From Arion vulgaris (lineage: Eukaryota > Mollusca > Gastropoda > Stylommatophora > Arionidae): a stretch of 64,000 nt of DNA. The notes below the pieces were generated by a model, which was given only the letters and a program-made list of their open reading frames with translations, did not search any database and had not been told where the DNA came from. Made by a program: the position numbers and the translations under genes. The stretch is taken from NCBI GenBank assembly GCA_020796225.1, contig CM036765.1, positions 35,554,066 through 35,618,065 of the forward strand, written 5' to 3'. Positions 55,250-64,000 of the stretch are shown here, one piece after another (position 1 is the first letter of the stretch; every line of letters starts with the position of its first letter).

Positions 55250-56175
55250 TTCGAACCATATTGTGCATTTCAGCCTTTACTGTTATACGTCTTGTTATTT
55301 TCTCTTCATCTTACTTTATGACAGTTATTGTTATGGTTTCTGACTTACTTCAAAGTATTTAGTATATCCAGTTTACACATATGTCTTTAATTTATGTGTG
55401 AATAGCATTCTCGTTTTTTTCTGTTAACCATTATCACATACTGTTTTTATTTATGCAATTTTAATGTTTTGTTTGTTTGTCCGCAATGAATTGAGGCTAG
55501 GTATGGCATATCTGACTTTGCATTATGGTTTTCTTTCTTTACTACCAGTGCCATTTACAATTCCGGTGAGCCTTACTACGACTGCAGAGGTATTTGTAAT
55601 GTAGATCCCCAAGTAAAGAATCAGTATTTCCTGTAGCCAAACGGCGTACTGTGCGTACACCTAATATGTTTGGCCAAAACTAGCCTCTAATACTGGAACT
55701 AAACCTCACTGGATCACTATCGCAGGGTGCCATTAACCTTTCTACGGTCGACCCCGAAAAATGATCAGATATTCTTTCTGGTGCGGGTTGCGCGAGGGAA
55801 TGATAATCAAGTTATTTTCTTTTTCGATGTATTCATCATCAATACAAAAGTACTAAGTACGCAGTTCGCCTATGTTTAAAATTCGATTTGTCTGTTGTTC
55901 TTGGATTACCTCCAAATGTTATTTATATTAGCTGTAACGCCTTGGTGCTATAGTCTCCTATTTATGTGAATATATTTACCGCTGTGGACCTTAGTGTTTC
56001 TTTTCTTTAAACAATAAAATACTAAAAAATATATACTATGCTATATGTGACATCAATTAGATCCATCGTAAACACATATTTTTTTTTCGTAAACTATTTA
56101 GCTACAAGTCAAACATGTTGATCTCTACCAGTGGCGTCACTATGGTGGTACGAGAGAAGGAGAACAGCGTCTGAT
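55250..56175. other. Unrecognised sequence
   Basis: A block at 55490-55760 is less AT-rich and has no matching repeat in the window. At 56131 CAGTGGCGTCACTATGG looks like a hAT-type end, but no partner end was found. Confidence 0.4.
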
Positions 56176-56565
56176 GGTACTACTGCTTACTACTTCCTCT
56201 CCACTACTCGTGGAACATAGGGTCTCTACAGTTCGCTACTTTTCTCGGTCTCTGGCTGTTTTCTGTATGATCTCCTAGAATAGTCGAGCACTCTTTAACT
56301 CCTCAATAAGACTTCGTCTCTAGGTCTGTTTAGGGCGTCCTCATTTTCGTTTTCCTTGCGGGTTTCACTCAAGTGCTTGTCTAGTGAAACCCGACTGTGT
56401 CTTCCGTAGGGTATGCCCTACCCATCGCCATTTTCTCCTCTTAACCTGGGTTCCTGTCCGGTTGTTATCCACAGGTTTGTGATTGCAACTCTGTCATACC
56501 ATCTCAGTCTGAGAATCCGCCGAAGTCATCGGTTGACAAAGGTCTGAATCTTATTCTCTAGTGGT
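56176..56565 (-). mobile_element. LINE-C-like 3' end, heavily decayed
   Basis: The minus strand reads IQTFVNR, stop, LRRILRLRWYDRVAITNLW, then GRHSRVSLDKHLSETRKENE and DALNRPRDE across frames. The RILRLRWYDxxxxxxLW segment matches RILHLRWYDKITNWVLW of the copy at 8690-9090. Several stops are present. Confidence 0.65.
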
Positions 56566-56910
56566 ACTAGCAGACAGAAAAGGTGCTAGCTTCAGATTGT
56601 GAACAAAATGGATGGACTGTTGTGACAGATATACTGAGTGTGCTAATATTGGTGTTACAGACTTGTACAATCATAGACTAAGTTAAGAAACAGGAACAAA
56701 TAAATGCCATGTTTGTATGCTTTCTGATCTTGCAGTAGTACCAGTTGATTGTGGGACGCTATAACGATGTCAATAGGACACTTCTCTCTAGTAATCACAT
56801 GCTGACTTAATTCCGTGGATGGAGACAAACGTAAGTCAAATAACATGTTGATGTATACAGATCCTTTACTTGGGGAGTTTCTTCTTCTTCAAACTCTCCA
56901 TATCAACCAC
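56566..56910. other. Unrecognised sequence
   Basis: No family or exon is assigned. A TTCTTCTTC tract at 56880-56890 leads into repeat Y. Confidence 0.5.
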
Positions 56911-57130
56911 TTATTAACCACTATGTGTGATTTGTATGTGATATGAGCCTAAGAGCGATTGTACTTTGTGCCAGTTATGCACCTACAAATAGGCCAGCAC
57001 ATCCGATTTCTGCGCTGCTTTTTATTTACTATGGTAGCTTCCTAGGTCCTACATCAGTCACCTCTTACGACATGCCTTGTGTAGGTCGCTGTAGTACTGT
57101 TCTTTGCTTCCTTTGCGGCCCCGGGAACCA
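56911..57130 (+). mobile_element. Dispersed repeat Y
   Basis: It contains GTGTGATTTGTATGTGATAT, TTCTGCGCTGCTTTTTATTT and CACCTCTTACGACATGCCTT, collinear with 21368-21590. Confidence 0.8.
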
Positions 57131-57650
57131 CACCGGTGTTACTTCAGGGTCTAACTTACGAGTACTTCAAAAGTCGGATTAAGGCTGGCCTGCATTGGCT
57201 AGGAACATTTATTACAAGGAAAGTAAGTCTTCACTCCAAAATCAGTCAAAGGTGCCATATTAGCCACCCCGACGGCACCTGAATTTATAGCTGGCAAACG
57301 AAACAATAATTGACAGTTGACTAAAGACATTGTTGTCGAGTAAGTACAGGACAAGGTAGCCAGGAAAGTTCGAATTTAGTCGATACGTAAACTAAGTGCA
57401 GACAGGATTACGTATTGGTTTCTGTTTGCTAAAATTGCACTCTAGTCAGATAAAGGTAGAGGTCATTTGTGGTGGCATCTCGAGGTACTAACATGGCAAC
57501 ACCAATACTAATAACGTCAGAGATCTCTCTACAATATCTTAACAGTGTTACGTTAAACTCATTACTCTCAACACAAACTCATTACGCTTGACTTCTACTG
57601 GTATTTGTAGCCACGCAGACGTGCTAAAACTGCTTGCATAGTGTCAACAA
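57131..57650. other. Unrecognised sequence
   Basis: Nothing recognised. A weak duplication AACTCATTACTCTCAACAC / AACTCATTACGCTTGAC lies near 57557-57592. Confidence 0.5.
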
Positions 57651-57918
57651 GAGAATATGAAGATAACCATCCACAAAAGACGCTGAAGATGGATTGGACA
57701 TGTGATACGCATGGAGGTCAAATCTGTCAAGAAAATTGCACTGAGATGGACACCAGAGGGTAAACGAAAACATGGAGGACATACAACCCCCTGGTGTGGA
57801 ACAGTACAACAGGAATTGAAAGAAAGAAATAACAGTTAGAAAACAATGCAGAGGGCGATGAAGAATATAGCAGAATGGTGTACATTTGTTACTGCGTTTA
57901 GTGCCATGCGCGTCACAG

Positions 57919-57955
<37 letters not shown>

Positions 57956-57960
57956 GTGCT
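57651..57960 (+). mobile_element. LINE-C 3' end with (AG)n terminus
   Basis: It reads RWIGHVIRMEVKSVKKIALR, WTPEGKRKHGGHTTPWCGTV, QQELKERNNS, stop, KTMQRAMKNIAEWCTFVTAF and SAMRVTVQ, directly followed by an AG run (57922-57950). This is the standard LINE-C C-terminus (RWIGHV, ALRWTPEGKRKxGRPxTTWRRT, DRxxWRxFVxALxA). One stop and small frameshifts. Confidence 0.88.
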
Positions 57961-58440
57961 AGACACATCTACATGGACTTCAAGGTAACAGAAAGTAATA
58001 TACATATCTAAACTGCGTTCTATACAATTATTTCGTGGCATATTTTATGGTGTAACACCACAATGGTAACTTCGTGTCTTAATCTGTAATCGATAATTGA
58101 TTTGTATAATTTGATAGATCTAGTCACTCACAAAGAGCTATATTAGAAGAGCTACTCAATGCTCGCTGCGAATGAAAAGTTATACATTCTCTAATTTCAT
58201 AGAATAGTACGAGAAGAGTGACTCAACGATTGCTGTGAAAAAAAAATATGCAATGTGAGAGAACTATACCAGCAGAGTGACTCAACGCCTTGTAAAGTAT
58301 ACAACGCCCCTTGTAAAAAGTATACACCCTGTAAAGTATACAACGCCCTTGTAAAAGTATACATTATCCGGTGTAAGAGAACTATCCCAGAAGGGCGACT
58401 CAATGTTCGCTGTCAAGACAATATTTAACATTCTCCATGA
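57961..58440. other. Unrecognised; degenerate short repeats
   Basis: At 58195-58440, GAGAACTATACCAGAAGAGT, GACTCAACG and CTTGTAAAGTATACAACGCC blocks recur irregularly. They continue after the repeat X insertion at 58557. Confidence 0.6.
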
Positions 58441-58556
58441 TGTCTTCTATTCTTTGCGTTCGTTCTTTACGATAAATTTTAATCACTCTTTGTAATATGT
58501 TTGATCTTTGCCAAGAACGTGTATACGTTGTACATTGGTTTGGTAGACCCCTAAAA
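58441..58556 (+). mobile_element. Dispersed repeat X, inserted copy
   Basis: It contains CTTTGCGTTCGTTCTTTACG, GCCAAGAACGTGTATACGTT and GGTAGACCCCTAAA. The flanks read ATTCTCCATG on the left and ATTCTCCAATG on the right, a plausible target duplication inside the degenerate repeat region. Confidence 0.75.
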
Positions 58557-59070
58557 TTCTCCAATGTCAGAGAACTATACCAGAAGAGTGACTCACCGTT
58601 CGATGCAACAACAACAACATGATATATTGTCATAAGATCTGTGTATTAGCTTGGAATCAGACTAGATTATAAACGGTCTACATAATTGTTTGACACAGAC
58701 TCTGATCTGCGAGCTATTTCTGAGTAGACATGACGAGAATATGTAAGCATTTAATTCAACGTTTCGTCTGAATATGTCTGAAATAAACGTGTTGGGCAGA
58801 TACGCTTATAGTGTGAGTTCGGTAACAACATATTATGTTGATTGTATACAACACCAAAGTAGTGTGGGTGGTTGAGGTTGTGATCCATTACGATTTTTTT
58901 CAATCATAATGATAAGAGTTCTCGTCTTGGAAAGTTCTGGTATTTTGTTATCCAGTTTAAGAAGAAAGTAAAGAGACCAGTCCCTGCACAATGTATGTTG
59001 ACAGAATTTACAACAATGTATATTTTACTTTACTTGATTAACGTGAAAATGGAATCAACAAACTGGGAAT
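58557..59070. other. Unrecognised AT-rich sequence
   Basis: One more GAGAACTATACCAGAAGAGT unit starts the stretch. The rest is featureless. Confidence 0.5.
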
Positions 59071-59076
59071 AAACTA

Positions 59077-59154
59077 CAGGGTGTTCAAGATAAAAGTAGC
59101 CCAATTGACTAATAAAAGCCTGTAAATTGGGCTACTTTTATGTTGAATATCCTA
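59077..59154. mobile_element. 78-bp snapback element (hairpin MITE)
   Basis: Two 30-bp arms (59077-59106 and 59125-59154) are inverted copies with 26 matches. The inner 16 bp (TAAAAGTAGCCCAATT) are perfect, and the loop is 18 bp. TA flanks each side (59075-59076 and 59155-59156), and the ends read CAGGGTGTTCAAGA and, inverted, TAGGATATTCAACA. This fits a minimal TA-inserting MITE. A transcript would fold as a pre-miRNA-like hairpin. Confidence 0.75.
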
Positions 59155-59240
59155 TATAATCAATGTGTTGTTTTAAGTGTACTAAAATATTATACAGTTA
59201 TAACAAATAAATACATACTTTATCTTTATTGTTTTCTTCT

Positions 59241-60428
59241 GTGTTTGATCTTCTATTACATGTACAATTAAACTAGCGTCTTATGTGTTTGATCTTCTAT
59301 TACATGTACAATTAAACTAGAGTCTTATGTGTTTGATCTTCTATTACATGTACAATTAAACTAGCGTCTTATGTGTTTGATCTTCTATTACATGTACAAT
59401 TAAACTAGAGTCTTATGTGTTTGATCTTCTATTACATGTACAATTAAACTAGCGTCTTATGTGTTTGATCTTCTATTACATGTACAATTAAACTAGCGTC
59501 TTATGTGTTTGATCTTCTATTACATGTACAATTAAACTAGAGTCTTATGTGTTTGATCTTCTATTACATGTACAATTAAACTAGCGTCTTATGTGTTTGA
59601 TCTTCTATTACATGTACAATTAAACTAGAGTCTTATGTGTTTGATCTTCTATTACATGTACAATTAAACTAGCGTCTTATGTGTTTGATCTTCTATTACA
59701 TGTACAATTAAACTAGAGTCTTATGTGTTTGATCTTCTATTACATGTACAATTAAACTAGAGTCTTATATGTTTGATCTTCTATTACATGTACAATTAAA
59801 CTAGAGTCTTATGTGTTTGATCTTCTATTACATGTACAATTAAACTAGCATCTTATGTGTTTGATCTTCTATTACATGTACAATTAAACTAGCGTCTTAT
59901 GTGTTTGATCTTCTATTACATGTACAATTAAACTAGAGTCTTATGTGTTTGATCTTCTATTACATGTACAATTAAACTAGAGTCTTATGTGTTTGATCTT
60001 CTATTACATGTACAATTAAACTAGAGTCTTATGTGTTTGATCTTCTATTACATGTACAATTAAACTAGAGTCTTATGTGTTTGATCTTCTATTACATGTA
60101 CAATTAAACTAGAGTCTTATGTGTTTGATCTTCTATTACATGTACAATTAAACTAGAGTCTTATGTGTTTGATCTTCTATTACATGTACAATTAAACTAG
60201 CGTCTTATGTGTTTGATCTTCTATTACATGTACAATTAAACTAGCGTCTTATGTGTTTGATCTTCTATTACATGTACAATTAAACTAGAGTCTTATGTGT
60301 TTGATCTTCTATTACATGTACAATTAAACTAGAGTCTTATGTGTTTGATCTTCTATTACATGTACAATTAAACTAGAGTCTTATGTGTTTGATCTTCTAT
60401 TACATGTACAATTAAACTAGCGTCTTAT
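59241..60428 (+). repeat. 44-bp tandem array, exactly 27 copies, clean
   Basis: The unit is GTGTTTGATCTTCTATTACA, TGTACAATTAAACTAGCGTC, TTAT. Nearly all variation is one site, AGCGTC versus AGAGTC, plus single AGCATC and ATATGTTT variants. No indels are seen in 1188 bp. Confidence 0.98.
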
Positions 60429-61009
60429 GTACATGTTTTTACAGACAGCATCCCAGTGATTAAACTAGCGTTTTTTGTATGTGTCACATGTCCCAATGAT
60501 TAAACTAAAGTATTAAGTACATGTTTTCACACACATCGATTTTTTCATCTCCCTATTGTCCTTGCTAATCAAGATGAATGCGTGTCTAGTTTTGCTAATG
60601 TTACGCAAATAAGAGAAAACAATACAAAGGAGAGATACAAAGATCTATACATATAGAAAGGGAGAAGCATTCAGTTAGAACTCTGGAAAGAAAATACTAA
60701 TTACAGAATGAGCAATAAATTTTTTTAAAGACAGATGTGATAGAAGTAAAACTAAAGAAAATAAAAAGAGAGAACGAGCAAGAGAGAGAGAGCAAACGTT
60801 TGAAGAAAATATATTATCTGAAAATAGTCAATTTGTTAACAGAATGAAACAAGATCGACGCCTTGAGCTCAAATTGGAAGAAGGTAGTAGTAAAAAGGAA
60901 ATCAGTACGAAGCTGGAATTAGTTTAGACGTAAATGTAACATAAATGTATTAGGTATGGTCACTCACAGGTATACTAACTTTAGTAGAGTCAGAGCGTCA
61001 TCGGTTGAT
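60429..61009. other. Unrecognised A-rich sequence
   Basis: Two echoes of the array edge (ATTAAACTAGCG, ATTAAACTAAAG with GTACATGTTTT) occur to 60525, then A-rich DNA. No gene was assigned. Confidence 0.5.
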
Positions 61010-61560
61010 TGATAAGTTTGTATCCTACAATCAGCCGGTTGGTTTTAAATTATTTTTTTAAAAACATCTTTCAATCAGTCGGTAGGTCATTCTTTTAGTC
61101 AGTCGGTAGGTTATTCTGTTAGTCAGCCGGTATGTGATTCATTCAGTCAGTCTGTAGATCATTCTTTCAGTCAGTCGGTAGGTCATTATTTCAGACAGTC
61201 GGTCGTTTTGTCGATCAGTAGCAAGTGGGTTTGTTCTCTGCGTTGATCAATACATTGGTTGGTCTGTAGGTTAGCCGATACATCGATCGTGTCCGTGAAT
61301 CTGTTGCTCAGTAAGCCGGTGGGTAGCTCTGTCAGTCTATTAGTCGGTAGGTGAGTATGTTGAGCGACCAAATGGTCGATGTATTCACAGTTCTTCTTAT
61401 CAACAAGTTGGTCGGTCTGTGTGGTACTTTGGTAAGTCGATTAGTTGGTTGTGGATCGGTTGTTAACTCAGTCTGTAAGTTGATAAATATGTCAGCCAGC
61501 CAATTGGTATGTGGTGTCAGTTAGTTAGTCACATACGGACAATTAGTCAAGGACTACATT
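61010..61560 (+). repeat. Degenerate tandem array, about 32-bp units
   Basis: Blocks of the type TTCAGTCAGTCGGTAGGTCA recur with heavy divergence (GTTAGTCAGCCGGTATGTGA, ATCAATACATTGGTTGGTCT). The units are clearest at 61075-61210 and fade to the right. Confidence 0.75.
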
Positions 61561-61599
61561 TGTTTTGGAATCTAAAATATTTACTTTTAATAACAACAG

Positions 61600-61810
61600 T
61601 GGTCTTTGCTGCCTGTAATGCAGCTTTTTAGGGCGGTGTAAAACAGGAGGGACATCAACGTAAGGAATGTAATGATCGCATGGCTAGTGCAGTCACCGTA
61701 AAACTTTTCATGTTAAGATATTTTCTTTATGCCTTGACATAACAAACCCTAGCCTTACCGGGAATTGAACCCTTGTCTCTAGAGTATAATCCATCCAACC
61801 AAACGCTCTT
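61600..61810 (-). mobile_element. SINE-4 copy
   Basis: The plus strand reads GCATGGCTAGTGCAGTCACC, TTTCTTTATGCCTTGACA and GGGAATTGAACCCTTGTCTC. It is the reverse complement of the SINE-4 body and tRNA head (B box GGTTCAATTCC). Confidence 0.8.
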
Positions 61811-61906
61811 CTAAAAATATCAAATCTAGAATGTGCTCAAAGGTATCTGTTCATTTTGAGGTTTAGAAAGCAGCTGATGTTGATTAATATCTTCGTTGTT
61901 TATGTA

Positions 61907-62290
61907 TACGAGCATTAAGACGATTCACAGACGTCCAAAATGAGACAGTGTTACATACGAGCATTAAGACGATTCACAGACGTCCAAAATGAGACAGTGT
62001 TACATACGAGCATTAAGACGATTCACAGACGTCCAAAATGAGACAGTGTACATACGGCATAGACGATTCACAGACGTCCAAAATGAGACAGTGTTACATA
62101 CGGCATAAGACGATTCACAGACATCCAAAATGAGACAGTGTTACATACGGCATAAGACGATTCACAGACGTCCAAAATGAGACAGTGTTACATACGGCAT
62201 AAGACGATTCACAGACGTCCAAAATGAGACAGTGTTACATACGGCATAAGACGATTCACAGACGTCCAAAATGAGACAGTGTTACATACG
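61907..62290 (+). repeat. 45-49-bp tandem array, about 8 copies
   Basis: The unit begins TACGAGCATTAAGACGATTC, then ACAGACGTCCAAAATGAGAC and AGTGTTACA. The first three units have the full 49 bp; later ones read TACGGCATAAGACG and are shorter. Confidence 0.96.
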
Positions 62291-62521
62291 CAGAATAAAT
62301 CAATGAGTTAGGGAAACACTTGTTTGATGAGAAAGTCATCCAGTCATTTACTATCTGTTCTGACTTAAGTCTGTCTGAGCTTGTGCTATTATAGACTTCA
62401 AAGAGAACCTTCATGTTATAAGATATAACTTGATGGAAGTTGACACATTTACTCAAGCACCTTAATAACAAAATGCAAACAAAATAATACTAATAATATA
62501 AATAATAATAAATATATTGAA

Positions 62522-63237
62522 CTGACAGTACCAGTCGATCGAACAAAAGGGCAAGTAGTCTCTGCTCAAGGTGTGCGGCCACCATAACTTTGAGAGCCGC
62601 AAGACCACGCTTGCACCGTGTATCGTCTGTTCAATATGGTGTTTGAAAGATAGACTACGATCAAAGGTTATTCCAAGATAGCGCAGCCTGTCTCTGCGCT
62701 CGATGGTATGTTCATCAAAGATTATACAGGGTAGGTCAGCCTTGACGATGTGATTATTCAACGAGCACCACAACATACACGCTTTTTCAGGATTGACCTG
62801 AGAGCGAGACTCTACACCAACCCGAGATGGTATGCAATGTTTTCTGAATGTCGTCAACCATCTCTCGTCTATCTGACCCAGTCCTATATATTAAGATATC
62901 ATCTGCAAATGTCAATGTCCGACTCAATCCGGTTGGCTGAATTTTAGCTGCATTTGCTGTGTAAATATTAAACAACACGGGTGATAGAGGAGAACCCTGG
63001 GGTAATCCCGGGCATATACGTGAGGATCCGATGTCCATGTTCCTAAACGGAGTGCAACGGTTCTCTCCATTAAAGAAGCAGCTATCCAGTTTACCAGCCA
63101 AAGATTAACTTTACATTTAATCAAAGAGCGCACCATTATTGAAAAAATTCACCTTGTTATAAGCATCCTCCAAGTCGATGACCACAGCAACAGTCTCTTG
63201 CTTGGATTGGAAGCCTTCATAAACATCATATGCAAAC
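62522..63237 (-). mobile_element. LINE-E copy, inverted 5' segment with reverse transcriptase
   Basis: On the minus strand the order is FAYDVYEGFQSKQETVAVVI, DLEDAYNKVN (first RT catalytic Asp region), LWLVNWIAASLMERTVALRL, GLPQGSPLSPVLFNIYT, LTFADDILIYRTGSDRR (the F-A-D-D box), VNPEKACMLWCSLNNHIVKA, RLRYLGITFDRSLSFKHHIE and ASVVLRLSKLW. This is RT fingers, palm and thumb of an R1/I/Jockey-type LINE. Several frameshifts separate these pieces. The segment ends (element direction) at GTACTGTCAG, which is also where the direct segment at 63238 starts. Confidence 0.9.
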
Positions 63238-64000
63238 GTACTGTCAGTGGTAGATTACGGACTCGGAATTCTTACGATATCAAGATCACAATGTGAACGA
63301 CTCGAACGGGTTCAGAATGAAGGTATGCGTATAGTTCTGGGCTGCACTAGAGATACCCCCATTGTGAAGATGAGATATATGCTTGGCCTTCTGTCACTAC
63401 GCTCCCGTCAGGCAATCGCCCAAACCAAGGCATATATGCGGGTTACTTCGGATAAGAGACATCCACTTCACAAGAACACTAATGATGTTAAGGGCACGAG
63501 AATCAAACGTGGCATGTCGTGGATGGCCCAGGCTGAGAGAACAATTGGCCAGGTGACTACGGTTGCGACTCTACCAAAAGGGGAAGAATGGATCCCAATA
63601 GATGGTAGCATGATGAACTATCTCAACGTTATCATTACTCTTGGAAGAGAATGTAGAGATTAGGGCAACATGAAGGCTGATCTCGCAGTTAAGCAGCTGA
63701 TAGAAGATAATGCAAGGGATGATGATGTTGTTGTATATACCGATGGGTCGGTTCAACGGGGTGAGAAATCCGGCTGGGGTTTCTTGGCTAATGCGCATGG
63801 TAGGGTTGTTGCAGAGCGAAGTGGGCATACAGGACAACTACTTCTAGTATGAGGATGGAGGTTGAGGCCGTTACTGCTGCCCTCCATTGGATTTCTGGGA
63901 CTTCATTTACTGGGGCAGTTGTTGTATCTGACTCTCAGTCGATGCTTCACAAGATCCAGAAGGGCAGGTTTCGGTATGAGTGGATGTCTTCTATAGAGGT
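63238..64000 (+). mobile_element. LINE-E copy, direct 3' segment with RNase H, runs off the window
   Basis: From the shared GTACTGTCAG it reads LSVVDYGLGILTISRSQCER, LERVQNEGMRIVLGCTRDTP and MRYMLGLLSLRSRQAIAQTK. After a stop at 63661, VVVYTDGSVQRGEKSGWGFL starts RNase H with its first Asp, and a shifted frame gives MRMEVEAVTAALHWISGT and VSDSQSMLHKIQKGRF (second-part RNase H residues). A stop and a frameshift show that it is dead. The rest lies beyond 64000. Confidence 0.88.

Noticed and set aside
56126..56150. Second hAT element starting CAGTGGCGTCACTATGG
   Set aside because: The end looks right, but no inverted partner or 8-bp duplication was found nearby.
59241..60428. CRISPR array
   Set aside because: Units are contiguous with no unique spacers and the context is clearly eukaryotic. 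The same applies to all other arrays here.

Overview
The window looks like intergenic and intronic DNA from an invertebrate animal, AT-rich by eye. A marine lophotrochozoan such as a mollusc is my best guess, based on the mix of LINE tails, tRNA-derived SINEs and the transposon family; this is inference and cannot be settled from the sequence alone. There are no bacterial-type operons, rRNA genes, convincing free-standing tRNA genes or CRISPR arrays. No promoter or terminator can be placed with confidence.

Host gene content is sparse. The best-supported gene runs on the minus strand. Three exons at 18589-18784, 15364-15627 and 7522-7636 join in phase, each with GT/AG boundaries, and encode a central part of a major facilitator transporter of the MFSD4 / sodium-dependent glucose transporter 1 type. 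Its introns (about 3.0 and 7.7 kb) are filled with repeats, and both ends of the gene lie outside what I can recognise. One short plus-strand exon candidate (3938-4029) is weaker.

Transposable elements fill much of the rest. I see about two dozen LINE 3' ends, which I sort into working families A to G by their C-terminal protein motifs. A-D and G look RTE/BovB-like from RT-region and tail motifs, E carries RNase H, and F ends in a C2H2 zinc finger. There are four tRNA-headed SINE families (SINE-1 to SINE-4) and four other dispersed repeats (V, X, Y, Z). There is one structurally complete Tc1/mariner-like transposon with 106-bp inverted repeats and a decayed transposase of the long-spacer (DD82E-like) type at 46396-48579. 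A mariner relic lies at 28855-29030, a hAT-type MITE sits inside a minisatellite at 39478-39630, and a 78-bp snapback element lies at 59077-59154. The right end holds a LINE copy with a 5' inversion of the twin-priming type (62522-64000). These family names are local labels, not database names.

The most striking property is the density of tandem arrays: roughly thirty, covering about 18.6 kb (29 percent) by my boundaries. Units run from 21 to 99 bp. The largest is a 4.6-kb array of 40-46-bp units at 32806-37445 whose plus strand is almost free of C. Several arrays clearly grew from transposable-element sequence: the tRNA head of SINE-2, the tail of SINE-3, the coding tails of LINE-B and LINE-C, and the interior of a LINE-D copy. 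Many long open frames in the window are by-products of these arrays and not genes.

Layout: 1-7.5 kb arrays and repeats; 7.5-18.8 kb transporter exons with repeat-filled introns; 18.8-28 kb SINE/LINE mosaic; 28-38 kb very large arrays; 38-46 kb arrays with LINE and MITE; 46.4-48.6 kb the complete DNA transposon; 48.6-58 kb LINE/SINE mosaic; 59-62.3 kb clean arrays; 62.5-64 kb inverted LINE.
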